From: Rhodocyclaceae bacterium UBA1310
Lineage (GTDB): Bacteria > Pseudomonadota > Gammaproteobacteria > Burkholderiales > Rhodocyclaceae
Length of the DNA: 58,203 nt
Reading direction: 5' to 3'
NCBI GenBank assembly: GCA_002307175.1
Contig: DBTS01000089.1
Coordinates: 42,959-101,161 of the forward strand
Shown: piece by piece, positions 17,393 through 26,100 of the stretch
How the letters are laid out: each line of letters opens with the position of its first letter
Position numbering within the stretch: position 1 is the stretch's first letter
The notes under the pieces: generated by a model
The model's database searches: none
What the model saw: the letters and a program-made list of their open reading frames with translations, nothing else
What the model was told of the DNA's origin: nothing
Program-made: the position numbers and the translations under genes

Positions 17393-19297
17393 TTACCGGA
17401 TGAACGTCCACTGTTGCGGCAGCGACGGTCCCGGGGTCGGCCAGGTCCAGCCATCAGGCATGTTGGCAGGCACGTTGAACAGGTGGGCGTTACGCACACC
17501 TGTGTTGGGCGCCGGACCAACAACACCGATCACTTCGAACTCATCAGCAGCTTCCTGGAGGATCTGCTTGAAGAGGCCATCAGCTTCAGCCTGGGTCTTG
17601 GCAACCTGCCACTTGTCATACAGGGCAAGGCGCTTTTCCATGCTGGGCGAAGGCTTTTCACCCTGTTTGCCGTTGGACAGGTAGTACTTTGTCCATTCCA
17701 GGCTCATGCGGGATTCTTGCGGGTGGAAGGACAGCCACGGACGCGGATTGAACGTCGGATCGAGACCACCTGAGAACACATCGCAGGAAATATCGTACGA
17801 GTTGCTGGAAGCACGATCGTAGAACAGCGAGCGTTCAGAGGAGTTGATCACGAGTTCAACACCGATCTTCTGCCACTGCTTGCGCACCAGTTCCATGGAA
17901 TCCAGATGGGACGGATTGGAGATCATGACGATCACAGCCAGTGAGACACGGCCACCATCCGGATACTGACGCCAGCCGTCAGAACCCTTCTTCAGACCCA
18001 TCTTGTCCAGAATTGCATTGGCCTTTGCCGGATCGTAGCCCAGGTACTGGGTGCCAAGCTTTTCGTTATAGAACTTGGAGGTCTTCTGCGGACCGGACTG
18101 CCACGGGTAAGCCTGACCCAGGAACACGATGTCGTTGATTTCCTTGCGATCGATACCGATCGACAGGGCTTCGCGGAACTCGTGGTTACGGATGAGCTTG
18201 CGCAGCTTTTCATTCTTTGTTGAATGGTTCAGCCACATCCCGACCTGGTTGGCGTTGATCCCCGAAGAGGTGATCAGCTTGTAGCCACCCTTGGCCTGGT
18301 TTTCAGACAGTACCGGACGGTTCTGGATACCGGAGATGTGACGGATCTGGAAGTCGAGCTGGCCATTGATGGCTGCCAGCAGAATGGTTTCCACTTCCGA
18401 AATCAACTGAAACTGAACCTTGTCGATGTACGGCAGCTGGTTGCCAGCCGTATCAACCTGCCAGAAGTACGGGTTGCGTTCCAGCACCACCTTGTTGGCA
18501 GCGCCAGAATACGGTTCCTTGATAACCCACGGATCCATCACGGGCTTTTCGGGATTACCCCAACGCGTCGGCACTTCGATATCGCCGCACTTCAGGCGCA
18601 TCAACGCCCCCCAGTCCTTGACCTTTTCCTTGGCGATCAGGTCACTGACATGCGGATTGTACTTAGGCGTGAACTGCGAACAGTATTTCTTTTGATACAA
18701 CGTCGGATACTGGTCGACCGGCGTTGCCAGCTTTTCCAGGAAGGACAGGAAGGGGCCGGCGAACTTGAACTTGACGGTGTATTCATCAACCTTGGTCACG
18801 GCAGCGGGCTTGTCCTGCACAACAAAGTCAGCTGGCGCATTGGTCAGGAACTGCTTGTTGTAGACGACATCATTCATCGCGAAGAGGACGTCATCGGCAG
18901 TGAAGGGCGAGCCATCCGACCACTTGGCACCCTTGCGCAGGTGGAAAGTGTACTCGCTGGCATCCGGGCTGATCTGCCACGATTCAGCCAGATTGGGCTC
19001 AACAGAGTTGAAACCGTCACGTGCCCAACGCACCAGGGACTGGTTACCCACAAGGCGCAAAATCGCGTTGTGGTCATTGTTCGAGCGCATGGCCGTACGC
19101 AACAGCCCGCCATACTGACCAACGCGTTCAAGCGGTTTGATCACGAGTGGTTTTTCGGGCAAGCGTTGGTCTACCGGTGGTAATGCCTTGTTGTTCGCCA
19201 GCATTGGAGCCTGGTTGTAAGCCAGAGCTAGCGAAGGAACCGCGGCAACGGCGAGTGCAGAAACTGCAAGCGCCAATCGAGAGGGAATCAACCTCAT
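17393..19297 (-). CDS. Opp-type ABC transporter substrate-binding protein (SBP_bac_5)
   Basis: This periplasmic receptor captures the transported solute. The 634-residue product has a Sec signal peptide (about 1-26, ending LALA) and a large SBP_bac_5 domain with the family entry segment WSDGSPFTADDVLFAMN. The VGQYGGLLR opening and the large size recall the subgroup that includes the alpha-galactoside binder AgpA and several oligosaccharide receptors, besides peptide binders, so the ligand is open. ATG 19297 is preferred to GTG 19300 because AGGAGG lies five bases before it. It is the first gene of the operon; 84 bases separate it from the permease. Confidence 0.9.
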   Translation of the reverse strand: MRLIPSRLALAVSALAVAAVPSLALAYNQAPMLANNKALPPVDQRLPEKPLVIKPLERVGQYGGLLRTAMRSNNDHNAILRLVGNQSLVRWARDGFNSVEPNLAESWQISPDASEYTFHLRKGAKWSDGSPFTADDVLFAMNDVVYNKQFLTNAPADFVVQDKPAAVTKVDEYTVKFKFAGPFLSFLEKLATPVDQYPTLYQKKYCSQFTPKYNPHVSDLIAKEKVKDWGALMRLKCGDIEVPTRWGNPEKPVMDPWVIKEPYSGAANKVVLERNPYFWQVDTAGNQLPYIDKVQFQLISEVETILLAAINGQLDFQIRHISGIQNRPVLSENQAKGGYKLITSSGINANQVGMWLNHSTKNEKLRKLIRNHEFREALSIGIDRKEINDIVFLGQAYPWQSGPQKTSKFYNEKLGTQYLGYDPAKANAILDKMGLKKGSDGWRQYPDGGRVSLAVIVMISNPSHLDSMELVRKQWQKIGVELVINSSERSLFYDRASSNSYDISCDVFSGGLDPTFNPRPWLSFHPQESRMSLEWTKYYLSNGKQGEKPSPSMEKRLALYDKWQVAKTQAEADGLFKQILQEAADEFEVIGVVGPAPNTGVRNAHLFNVPANMPDGWTWPTPGPSLPQQWTFIR

Positions 19298-19571
19298 CAC
19301 GTCCTCCTAGTTTGTAGATACCGGGTTTAGTAAGTTATTTGTGCAGTACCGGGCCACTGCGCAGACTAGTATAAGCACAAACCCCAACTAATCCTACCAT
19401 CAAGCCACTTTATCCGCATGTGCGAAAAAAAACACCAAAACAAGGGCCCCGACTTCAAAAACATTCCGGTCAAGACGCTGATCCGGAGGGACGCACTGCC
19501 TGGCATTTATTTTCACCGCTGAGGAGCGGCTTAAGACTGTGCCACCTTAGCGATGTGCAGAGGGCATATAT

Positions 19572-19585
19572 TTGATTAAGATCAA
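19572..19585. promoter_or_regulatory. FNR/ANR-type binding site
   Basis: The sequence TTGATTAAGATCAA is an exact match to TTGAT-N4-ATCAA, the consensus of the oxygen-responsive regulators FNR and ANR (Crp family). It is 242 bases from the regulator start and 275 from the binding-protein start, so either or both could be controlled. No promoter at the ideal -41.5 spacing is convincing by eye. Confidence 0.65.
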
Positions 19586-19599
19586 ACTATACATCAGTT

Positions 19600-19621
19600 T
19601 CGCTAGGGTTAACCCTAGCGA
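19600..19621. promoter_or_regulatory. Perfect 22-bp palindrome, putative operator
   Basis: A perfect palindrome with core CGCTAGGGTTAACCCTAGCG (19601-19620), extended by one matching base on each side. Its centre lies 32 bp, about three helical turns, from the centre of the FNR-type box. There is no T tract, so a terminator is unlikely; a dimeric repressor or activator site is the better guess. The binding protein is unknown. Confidence 0.5.
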
Positions 19622-19826
19622 TTTGCATGGAGTCAACAAAACCGTGTTATTGCGCCACAGCAATTGACACAAGCTTGTTGCTCCCGATTCAAGCCTGCCG
19701 TAAAAAGGCCGTAAGTCGTCAAAAGCGCAACAGGCAGCGCACTGTCAGTCGGTTATCGCCCAAATTTGGAGTATTTGCTTGGGACTGTAGCCTTCCAAAC
19801 CTACAGTTTCCACCGGGGACCTTTTA

Positions 19827-20858
19827 ATGATCATCGCCATTGTCGAAGATACGCCGGTCAACCTTATCGTCATGCAGAGCCTGGTCAAACGCCTTGGCGA
19901 CTACGATTGCCCTGTGTTTTCCGACCCGCTGGAGGGGCTGGACTGGTGCCTCGCCAACACCCCGGACCTCATCATCGTCGACTACATGATGCCCAAGCTT
20001 GATGGCCTGGAATTCATCCGCCGCTGCAGGGCCAACCCGCAGATCCAGGACCGGCCGATCCTGATGGTCACTGCCGCCGCAGAGAAACAGGTGCTGTATT
20101 CGGCCCTGGAAGCAGGCGCCACAGATTTTCTGACCAAGCCTGTCGACAAACACGAATTCATCCCGCGCGTCCGCAATATGTTGCAATTGCGCTCAGCTAT
20201 GGCGGCCACCGCACATCGAGCCGAAGAACTTGCCCAGGCGGTACGTAAGGCGACTGATGATATTCACGAGCGTGAACGCGAAACCATTACCCGCCTGGCA
20301 CGCGCAGCGGAGTTTCGCGACCCGGAAACCGGCGCCCACATCAACCGGATGGCACATTACTCCTGCATTATTGCAAGGAAAATGGGGCTCCCATCCGAAA
20401 CCATCGACATGCTTCTTTCAGCCGCTCCTATGCATGACGTTGGCAAACTCGGAACCCCTGATCACATTCTCCTGAAACCAGGAAAACTCGATGACAATGA
20501 ACTCACCATAATGAGGCAACATACAACTATAGGGTATGAAATCCTGAAAAATTCATCCTCCCCTGTCGTCAAGATGGCGGCCGAAATAGCACTGACACAC
20601 CACGAAAAATATGACGGAACAGGCTACCCATTCGGCACCAAAGGCGAAGACATCCCGCTTATGGGCCGCATCGTAGCCGTCTCCGACGTCTTTGACGCCC
20701 TCACCTCCGACCGCCCTTACAAGGTCGCCTGGGAGCTTGATCGGGCACACGACCACCTGATTTCAGGAAAAGGAAGTCATTTCGACCCGGTCTGCGTAGA
20801 CCTTTTTCTATCCGAATGGAATGAAATACTGAAAATCCATTATAAATATAGAGACTGA
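19827..20858 (+). CDS. Response regulator with HD-GYP domain (putative c-di-GMP phosphodiesterase)
   Basis: This is a likely RpfG-type cytoplasmic enzyme that degrades cyclic di-GMP when phosphorylated. The 343-residue product has a receiver domain (1-120) with phospho-acceptor Asp52 in LIIVDYMMP and Lys in TKP, a short linker, and an HD-GYP domain (about 145-335) with HD at 203-204, HHEKYDGTGYP (GYP at 266-268) and DVFDALTSDRPY. All metal ligands appear present. GGGGACC precedes ATG 19827. The HPt gene starts 32 bases downstream, so the two may share a phosphorelay. No cognate kinase is adjacent. Confidence 0.93.
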   Translation: MIIAIVEDTPVNLIVMQSLVKRLGDYDCPVFSDPLEGLDWCLANTPDLIIVDYMMPKLDGLEFIRRCRANPQIQDRPILMVTAAAEKQVLYSALEAGATDFLTKPVDKHEFIPRVRNMLQLRSAMAATAHRAEELAQAVRKATDDIHERERETITRLARAAEFRDPETGAHINRMAHYSCIIARKMGLPSETIDMLLSAAPMHDVGKLGTPDHILLKPGKLDDNELTIMRQHTTIGYEILKNSSSPVVKMAAEIALTHHEKYDGTGYPFGTKGEDIPLMGRIVAVSDVFDALTSDRPYKVAWELDRAHDHLISGKGSHFDPVCVDLFLSEWNEILKIHYKYRD

Positions 20859-20890
20859 ATAACCACAAAGATCTTCAGAGAGCACAAATC

Positions 20891-21256
20891 ATGCAGAACC
20901 CCACAGAAAACGATGAAGTCATCAATCTCCGGCAGATTCTCGAACAGATCGGTGGAGACAGTGATCTGTTACGTGAAGTGATCCAGGTATTTCTCGGCGA
21001 CAGCCCGAATATCCGCGGACGTCTGGCCGATCCCCTTGCGAAGGGTGATGTCAGGCAATTACGGGAAATTGCCCACAGTGCAAAAAGTGCAGTAGGAAAT
21101 TTCTGCACAGAAAAAGGTGTTGCAGCGGCTTCCGAGCTTGAAGAGGCATGCAAAAACGGAGACACTCGCAACCTGGAAAAACTGACAGAATCCTTGAACG
21201 CCGCACTCATTGAAGTAGAAGATGCTCTGCGCGCCGCTCTGGACAAACCTTTTTGA
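20891..21256 (+). CDS. HPt domain phosphotransfer protein
   Basis: This protein should shuttle phosphoryl groups between a hybrid kinase and a response regulator. The 121-residue product is a single all-helical HPt domain with the phospho-acceptor His62 in AHSAKSAVGNF, close to the HxLKGxxxxxG consensus though with Ser and Ala in place of Leu and Gly. It lies 32 bases after the HD-GYP gene and its stop overlaps the next start (TGATG). The receiver of the HD-GYP protein is the obvious partner by position; that pairing is inference. Confidence 0.85.
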   Translation: MQNPTENDEVINLRQILEQIGGDSDLLREVIQVFLGDSPNIRGRLADPLAKGDVRQLREIAHSAKSAVGNFCTEKGVAAASELEEACKNGDTRNLEKLTESLNAALIEVEDALRAALDKPF

Positions 21257-21891
21257 TGCTTGCCTGCTTCCGTCTAGCCCCTCTCTGCATTGCCATCATC
21301 ATCACATCCCATGCCAAAATCGTTATGGCGGATGTGTATGGATTTATCGATGAACACGGTGTCCGCAATTACACTGACGTGCCCAATGACAAACGGGCCA
21401 AATTACTATGGCGTGATCCAAATGGCCCAAAAGCGATTTTGCTGCCCTCCGCCGGTAACTACATGCATAATTTCCCGGCAGACTTGGCTGCCGAAGTCGA
21501 AGCAGCTGCCACGCGCCACAACGTAGACCCTTTACTGCTGCAGGCCCTGGTCTCAGTCGAAAGCCGCGCCAACCCCAAGGCGCGCTCTCCCAAAGGTGCC
21601 ATGGGTCTGACCCAGCTGATGCCGGACACGGCCCGCCGCTACGGTGTTTCCAAACCCTATGATGTACGCCAGAACCTGGCAGGCGGCGCACGCTATCTGC
21701 GGTATCTGCTGACGATGTTCCACGATGATGTGCAGCTCGCGCTGGCGGCTTTCAATGCAGGGGAGAATTCGGTGATCCGGTTCGGCAACCAGATTCCGCC
21801 TTTCAACGAAACCCAGCGCTATGTGCCAGCTGTCCTGGAACAGCTGGCCATCTACCGCAATCAGCAAAAACCCAAAAATTCCGCCAGCTGA
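21256..21891 (+). CDS. Lytic transglycosylase, SLT domain
   Basis: This enzyme should cleave the glycan strands of peptidoglycan in the periplasm. The 211-residue product has a signal sequence (about 1-25), a DUF4124-like segment (YGFIDEHGVRNYTDVP) and an SLT domain from about residue 75 with catalytic Glu in VSVESRANP, then AMGLTQLMPDTARRYGV and AAFNAGENSV. ATG 21256 overlaps the HPt stop, so translation is likely coupled to the signalling genes. Family assignment is firm; why it sits with HD-GYP and HPt genes is unknown. Confidence 0.92.
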   Translation: MLACFRLAPLCIAIIITSHAKIVMADVYGFIDEHGVRNYTDVPNDKRAKLLWRDPNGPKAILLPSAGNYMHNFPADLAAEVEAAATRHNVDPLLLQALVSVESRANPKARSPKGAMGLTQLMPDTARRYGVSKPYDVRQNLAGGARYLRYLLTMFHDDVQLALAAFNAGENSVIRFGNQIPPFNETQRYVPAVLEQLAIYRNQQKPKNSAS

Positions 21892-21903
21892 CACTGAAAA
21901 ACC

Positions 21904-22968
21904 TCAGCCAGGCATGCGCAAGGCCTTGCACAATGCAGCGGCTATTTCCTTGTCGGGCAGTTCAAGGCAGGCACCACCCAGGCGAATCGCTGCCCCCGGC
22001 ATGCCGTGTACCACCGAAGTTGCAGCATCCTGGGCGATCGTGAGAACTCCGGCATCACGCAGGGTTTTCAGCTCCGCCGCACCATCACGCCCCATGCCGC
22101 TGAGCAGCACGGCCACGATCTGGGCGTTCACATTCTCAAGCGCCGAGCGGTACAGCCGCGACACTGCCGGGCAGACGCCGTGTTCGCGCGGCCCCAGCAC
22201 CAGCCTGATCCGTTTATCAGCGGTCAGCTCCATATGGATTTTTTCCGGAGCCAGATACACTACACCGCGCTGGGGAGCCTCACCATCCTGGGCGATCTTC
22301 ACATTCCAGCCGGTAGACTGTGACAACCACTGACCGAAGCCCGCAGTAAAGCCTTCCGACATGTGCTGAACTACCAGCACAGGCAGCGGAAAAGTCTTGG
22401 GCAGGCGGCTCAAAATCGTATGGATCACCTGCGGCCCGCCGGTGGATGCCCCTACCAGCAGAAATTCCGGATTTTTGACACGCACGGTCGACAGGCTCTT
22501 CACCGTGGCTGCCGCCGTCTGCATGGGGGGCTCCGGCACAGACACGGGTGGCCGTGGCCGAACGACGCGCCGCGCTGCAGTGGCTCGCACGGTATCGCGC
22601 ATGGCCTGCTGACGGGCAAGACTGTCTGAGGCCAATCCTGCCGGCGGTTTCTCGATGATGGCCAGCGCTCCAGCTTCCAGCGCCCGGAAGGCCATCGAAA
22701 CCTGTCGCGGTTCATACGTGGCACTGACAATCACCACCGGCATCGGCTGACGCTCCATGATCTGGCGTGTTGCCTCAAAACCATTGATGTCCGGCATGTT
22801 GATATCCATGCAGACCACGTCCGGCTTTAGCTTGACCGCCTGACCCACACCTTCCAGTCCGCTCGCGGCGGAGCCGACGACCAGAAAATCCGGCTCACGC
22901 GAAAAGATGCTCGCAATGTGACGCACCGCCAGGGGTGAATCATCAACAATCAAAACCCTGATGGGCAT
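21904..22968 (-). CDS. cheB: Chemotaxis-type protein-glutamate methylesterase CheB
   Basis: CheB demethylates chemoreceptors and is activated by phosphorylation of its receiver. The 354-residue product has a receiver domain (1-120, with VLIVDDSPL and VVCMDINMP) and a CheB_methylest domain from about 160, with the catalytic triad visible as Ser in GASTGG, His in VVQHM and Asp in GMGRDGA. ATG 22968, preceded by a G-rich ribosome site, gives the normal N-terminus MPIRVLIVDDS; longer in-frame extensions have no family likeness. No cheA, cheR, cheW or receptor gene is nearby. It converges on the transglycosylase gene 12 bases away and diverges from dnaE. Confidence 0.93.
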   Translation of the reverse strand: MPIRVLIVDDSPLAVRHIASIFSREPDFLVVGSAASGLEGVGQAVKLKPDVVCMDINMPDINGFEATRQIMERQPMPVVIVSATYEPRQVSMAFRALEAGALAIIEKPPAGLASDSLARQQAMRDTVRATAARRVVRPRPPVSVPEPPMQTAAATVKSLSTVRVKNPEFLLVGASTGGPQVIHTILSRLPKTFPLPVLVVQHMSEGFTAGFGQWLSQSTGWNVKIAQDGEAPQRGVVYLAPEKIHMELTADKRIRLVLGPREHGVCPAVSRLYRSALENVNAQIVAVLLSGMGRDGAAELKTLRDAGVLTIAQDAATSVVHGMPGAAIRLGGACLELPDKEIAAALCKALRMPG

Positions 22969-23133
22969 TTGCCCCCCTTCTGCAAAACATAGTTGACCAT
23001 GCGGCCCCCATGCAGTGACGACACAAAATCCCGGAACTTGAGCGCGATCCGTCGTTTGTTGCATTTGGCACAACTTCGGTTGGCGTGTAAATCGAAAGCT
23101 GCGGGAAGGCCAAGCCAGAGGTAAAATTGGAGC

Positions 23134-26100
23134 ATGGCCGATATGTCTCCTCCCCCCCTCCCCTCGTCTGTACGATTGCCCCCGGCATTCGTACACCTGC
23201 GTGTTCACACCGAGTTTTCGATTGAAGACGGCATCACACGCATCAACGAACTGATCACTGCAGCCAGTGCCGACGGACAGGTCGCACTCGGCATCTCTGA
23301 CCTGTCGAACCTTTTCGGCATGGTCAAGCACTATAAAGGCTGCCGCACCTCCGGCATCAAACCAGTCTCGGGGGTCGACGTATGGGTCACCAACGACCAG
23401 GACCGCGACAAGCCAAGCCGGATTCTGCTCATCGTGCGGCATCGCGAGGGCTATCGTCAGCTTTGTGAACTACTCAGCCGCTCCTACCTGGAAAACCAGT
23501 ACCGTGGGCGGGCCGAGATCCGCAAGGAATGGCTGACAGCTGAGGCCACCAATGGTCTGATCTGTCTCTCTGGCGCCATGCTTGGAGATATCGGCATGGC
23601 CTTGAGCGCCGGCAATCTGCCACTTGCGCGTACCCTGGCGGAAGACTGGGGCAAGCGTTTTCCGGATGCCTTCTACGTCGAAATCCAGCGCGCCGGCCAC
23701 CCCGGCTCAGAAGCTTATCTGCAGCAAGCTGTTTTCCTGGCCGGAGAACTCGACCTGCCCGTGGTCGCCACCCATCCGATCCAGTTCCTGCACCGCGATG
23801 ATTTCAAGGCGCACGAGGCACGCGTCTGTATCGCCCAGGGCTACACCCTCTCGGATACCCGCCGCCCCAAGCATTTCACGGAAGAACAGTATTTCAAGAC
23901 CCAGGATGAAATGCTGGAACTGTTCGCCGACCTGCCCGAGGCGCTGGAAAACTCGGTGGAGATCGCCAAGCGCTGTTCGCTCTCCATCGTGCTGGGCAAA
24001 CACTCCCTGCCGCTGTTCCCGACACCGGAAGGCATGAGCCTGGACGATTTCCTCGTGCAGGAAGCCTATCACGGCCTCGACGAGCGTCTGCAGAAGCTCT
24101 ACCCGGACCCCGCTGTCCGCGAGAAAGAATACCCCCGCTACAAGGACAGGCTGGAGTTCGAACTCAAGACCATCATCCAGATGGGCTTCCCGGGCTACTT
24201 CCTGATCGTGGCGGACTTCATCCAGTGGGGCAAAAAAAATGGCGTGCCGATCGGCCCAGGGCGCGGCTCCGGTGCCGGCTCGCTGGTGGCCTACTCGCTC
24301 AAGATCACCGACCTTGACCCCACCGCGTATGCACTGCTGTTCGAACGCTTCCTGAACCCGGAACGCGTGTCGATGCCTGACTTTGACGTCGACTTCTGCC
24401 AGGAAAACCGCTACCGCGTGATCGATTACGTGCGCGACCGCTACGGCCACGATGCCGTTTCGCAGATCGCCACCTTCGGCACCATGGCCTCGAAGGCTGT
24501 GGTGCGTGACGTCGGGCGTGTGCTGGATCTGCCATATGGCCTGTGCGACCGCCTCTCCAAGCTCATCCCGGTGGTGCAGAACAAACCAATGTCGCTGGCC
24601 GATGCGATTGAGGCTGAACCCACCATCCGCGAGATGATGAGTGACCCCAATGATGGGGAATCCATCAGCGAACTCTGGAACCTTGCCCTGCCGCTTGAAG
24701 GCATGACGCGTGGCGTAGGCATGCACGCCGGTGGCGTACTGATCGCCCCGGGCAAAATCACCGACTTCTGCCCGGTCTATCTTGCCGATGGTGAAGACGC
24801 CTCGACCGTCTCGCAATTCGACAAGGACGATGTGGAACAGGTTGGCCTGGTGAAGTTCGACTTCCTCGGGTTGCGCAACCTCACAATTATCGACCTGGCG
24901 CTCGATTACGTCGAACGTCTCACGGGCGAGCGCCCCGATCTGATGGCACTGGGCTTCGAAGACCACGCCGCCTACCAGATCCTGAAAGAAGCCAACACCA
25001 CGGCGATCTTCCAGGTGGAATCGGACGGGATGAAGAAGCTGCTCAAAAAACTTGGGCCGGACCGCTTCGAAGACATCATCGCTGTGCTCGCTCTCTACCG
25101 CCCCGGCCCGCTAGGCTCCGGGATGGTGGATGACTTCATCCTGCGTAAACAGGGCAAGCAGGACATCGACTATTTTCACCCGGATCTGAAAGCCTGCCTG
25201 GAGCCGACCTATGGCGTGATCGTGTATCAGGAGCAGGTGATGCAGATCTCCCAGATCATCGGGGGTTACACTCTGGGCGGCGCAGACATGCTGCGTCGCG
25301 CGATGGGTAAGAAAAAGGCCGAGGAAATGGCCAAGCACCGCTCCACAATTGCGGAAGGTGCCCAGAAGAAAGGCTATGACCCGGCCCTGGCCGAACAGCT
25401 GTTCGACCTGATGACCAAGTTCGCCGAGTACGGCTTTAACAAGTCGCACACGGCAGCCTATGCGGTGGTCACCTATCACACCGCCTGGCTCAAGGTGCAT
25501 CACTGTGCCTCGTTCATGGCCGCGACGATGTCGTCCGATATGGACAACACCGATTCGGTGAAGATCTTCTACGAAGACACCGTTGCCAATGGCGTGGCAA
25601 TCCTGCCACCCGACGTCAACGCCTCGCATTACCGGTTCGAGCCGACCGACCCGAAAACCATCCGCTACGGTCTTGGGGCCGTCAAGGGCTGTGGGGAGCC
25701 CGCCGTGCGCTCAATCGTCGAGGCACGCAAAGCGGGAGGGGCATTCAAGGATCTGTTCGACTTCTGTGCCCGCGTAGATCGCCGGGCCGTCAACAAGCGG
25801 GTGATCGAAGCCCTGGTGCGTGCCGGTGCGTTTGACACAATTGCGCCCAAAACACCAGACGGCGCCCCCCATCGCGCCAAGCTGATGGCCACCGTCAGCG
25901 ATGCCATGGAAGCCGCCGAACAGGCTGCGGCCAGCGCCGGCCAGGGAGGCCTGTTTGATGCCCCCGGCGAAATCTCCGAAATTGCCCCCGAATATGTAGA
26001 AGCGCCGGTCTGGAACGAAAAATACCAGCTTGCCGAAGAAAAAACGGCCATTGGTTTCTTCCTCTCCGGCCACCCCTTCCACGTCTCCGAGGCGGAAGTA

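Larger units (their letters stand above)
19298..19826. other. 529-bp divergent regulatory region
   Basis: This region lies between the ABC transporter operon (minus) and the HD-GYP regulator (plus). I see no convincing gene; the one 66-codon frame (19627-19827) has no ribosome site or family likeness. It holds a possible minus-strand -10 box (TATACT, 19368-19373), an FNR-type box and a long palindrome, listed separately. The AT-rich composition supports a regulatory role. Confidence 0.6.

Noticed and set aside
18224..19183. A 319-codon plus-strand frame opposite the binding protein
   Set aside because: The minus frame carries a signal peptide and SBP_bac_5 sequence; the plus frame is a shadow.
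19627..19827. A 66-codon plus frame in the divergent region
   Set aside because: No ribosome site, odd composition, and it ends on the start codon of the HD-GYP gene.
22969..23442. A 158-residue N-terminal extension of CheB
   Set aside because: It runs into dnaE, has no family likeness, and ATG 22968 has a good ribosome site and the usual CheB N-terminus.
23707..24966. A 419-codon minus-strand frame inside dnaE
   Set aside because: It is antisense to the polymerase catalytic core and has no ribosome site.
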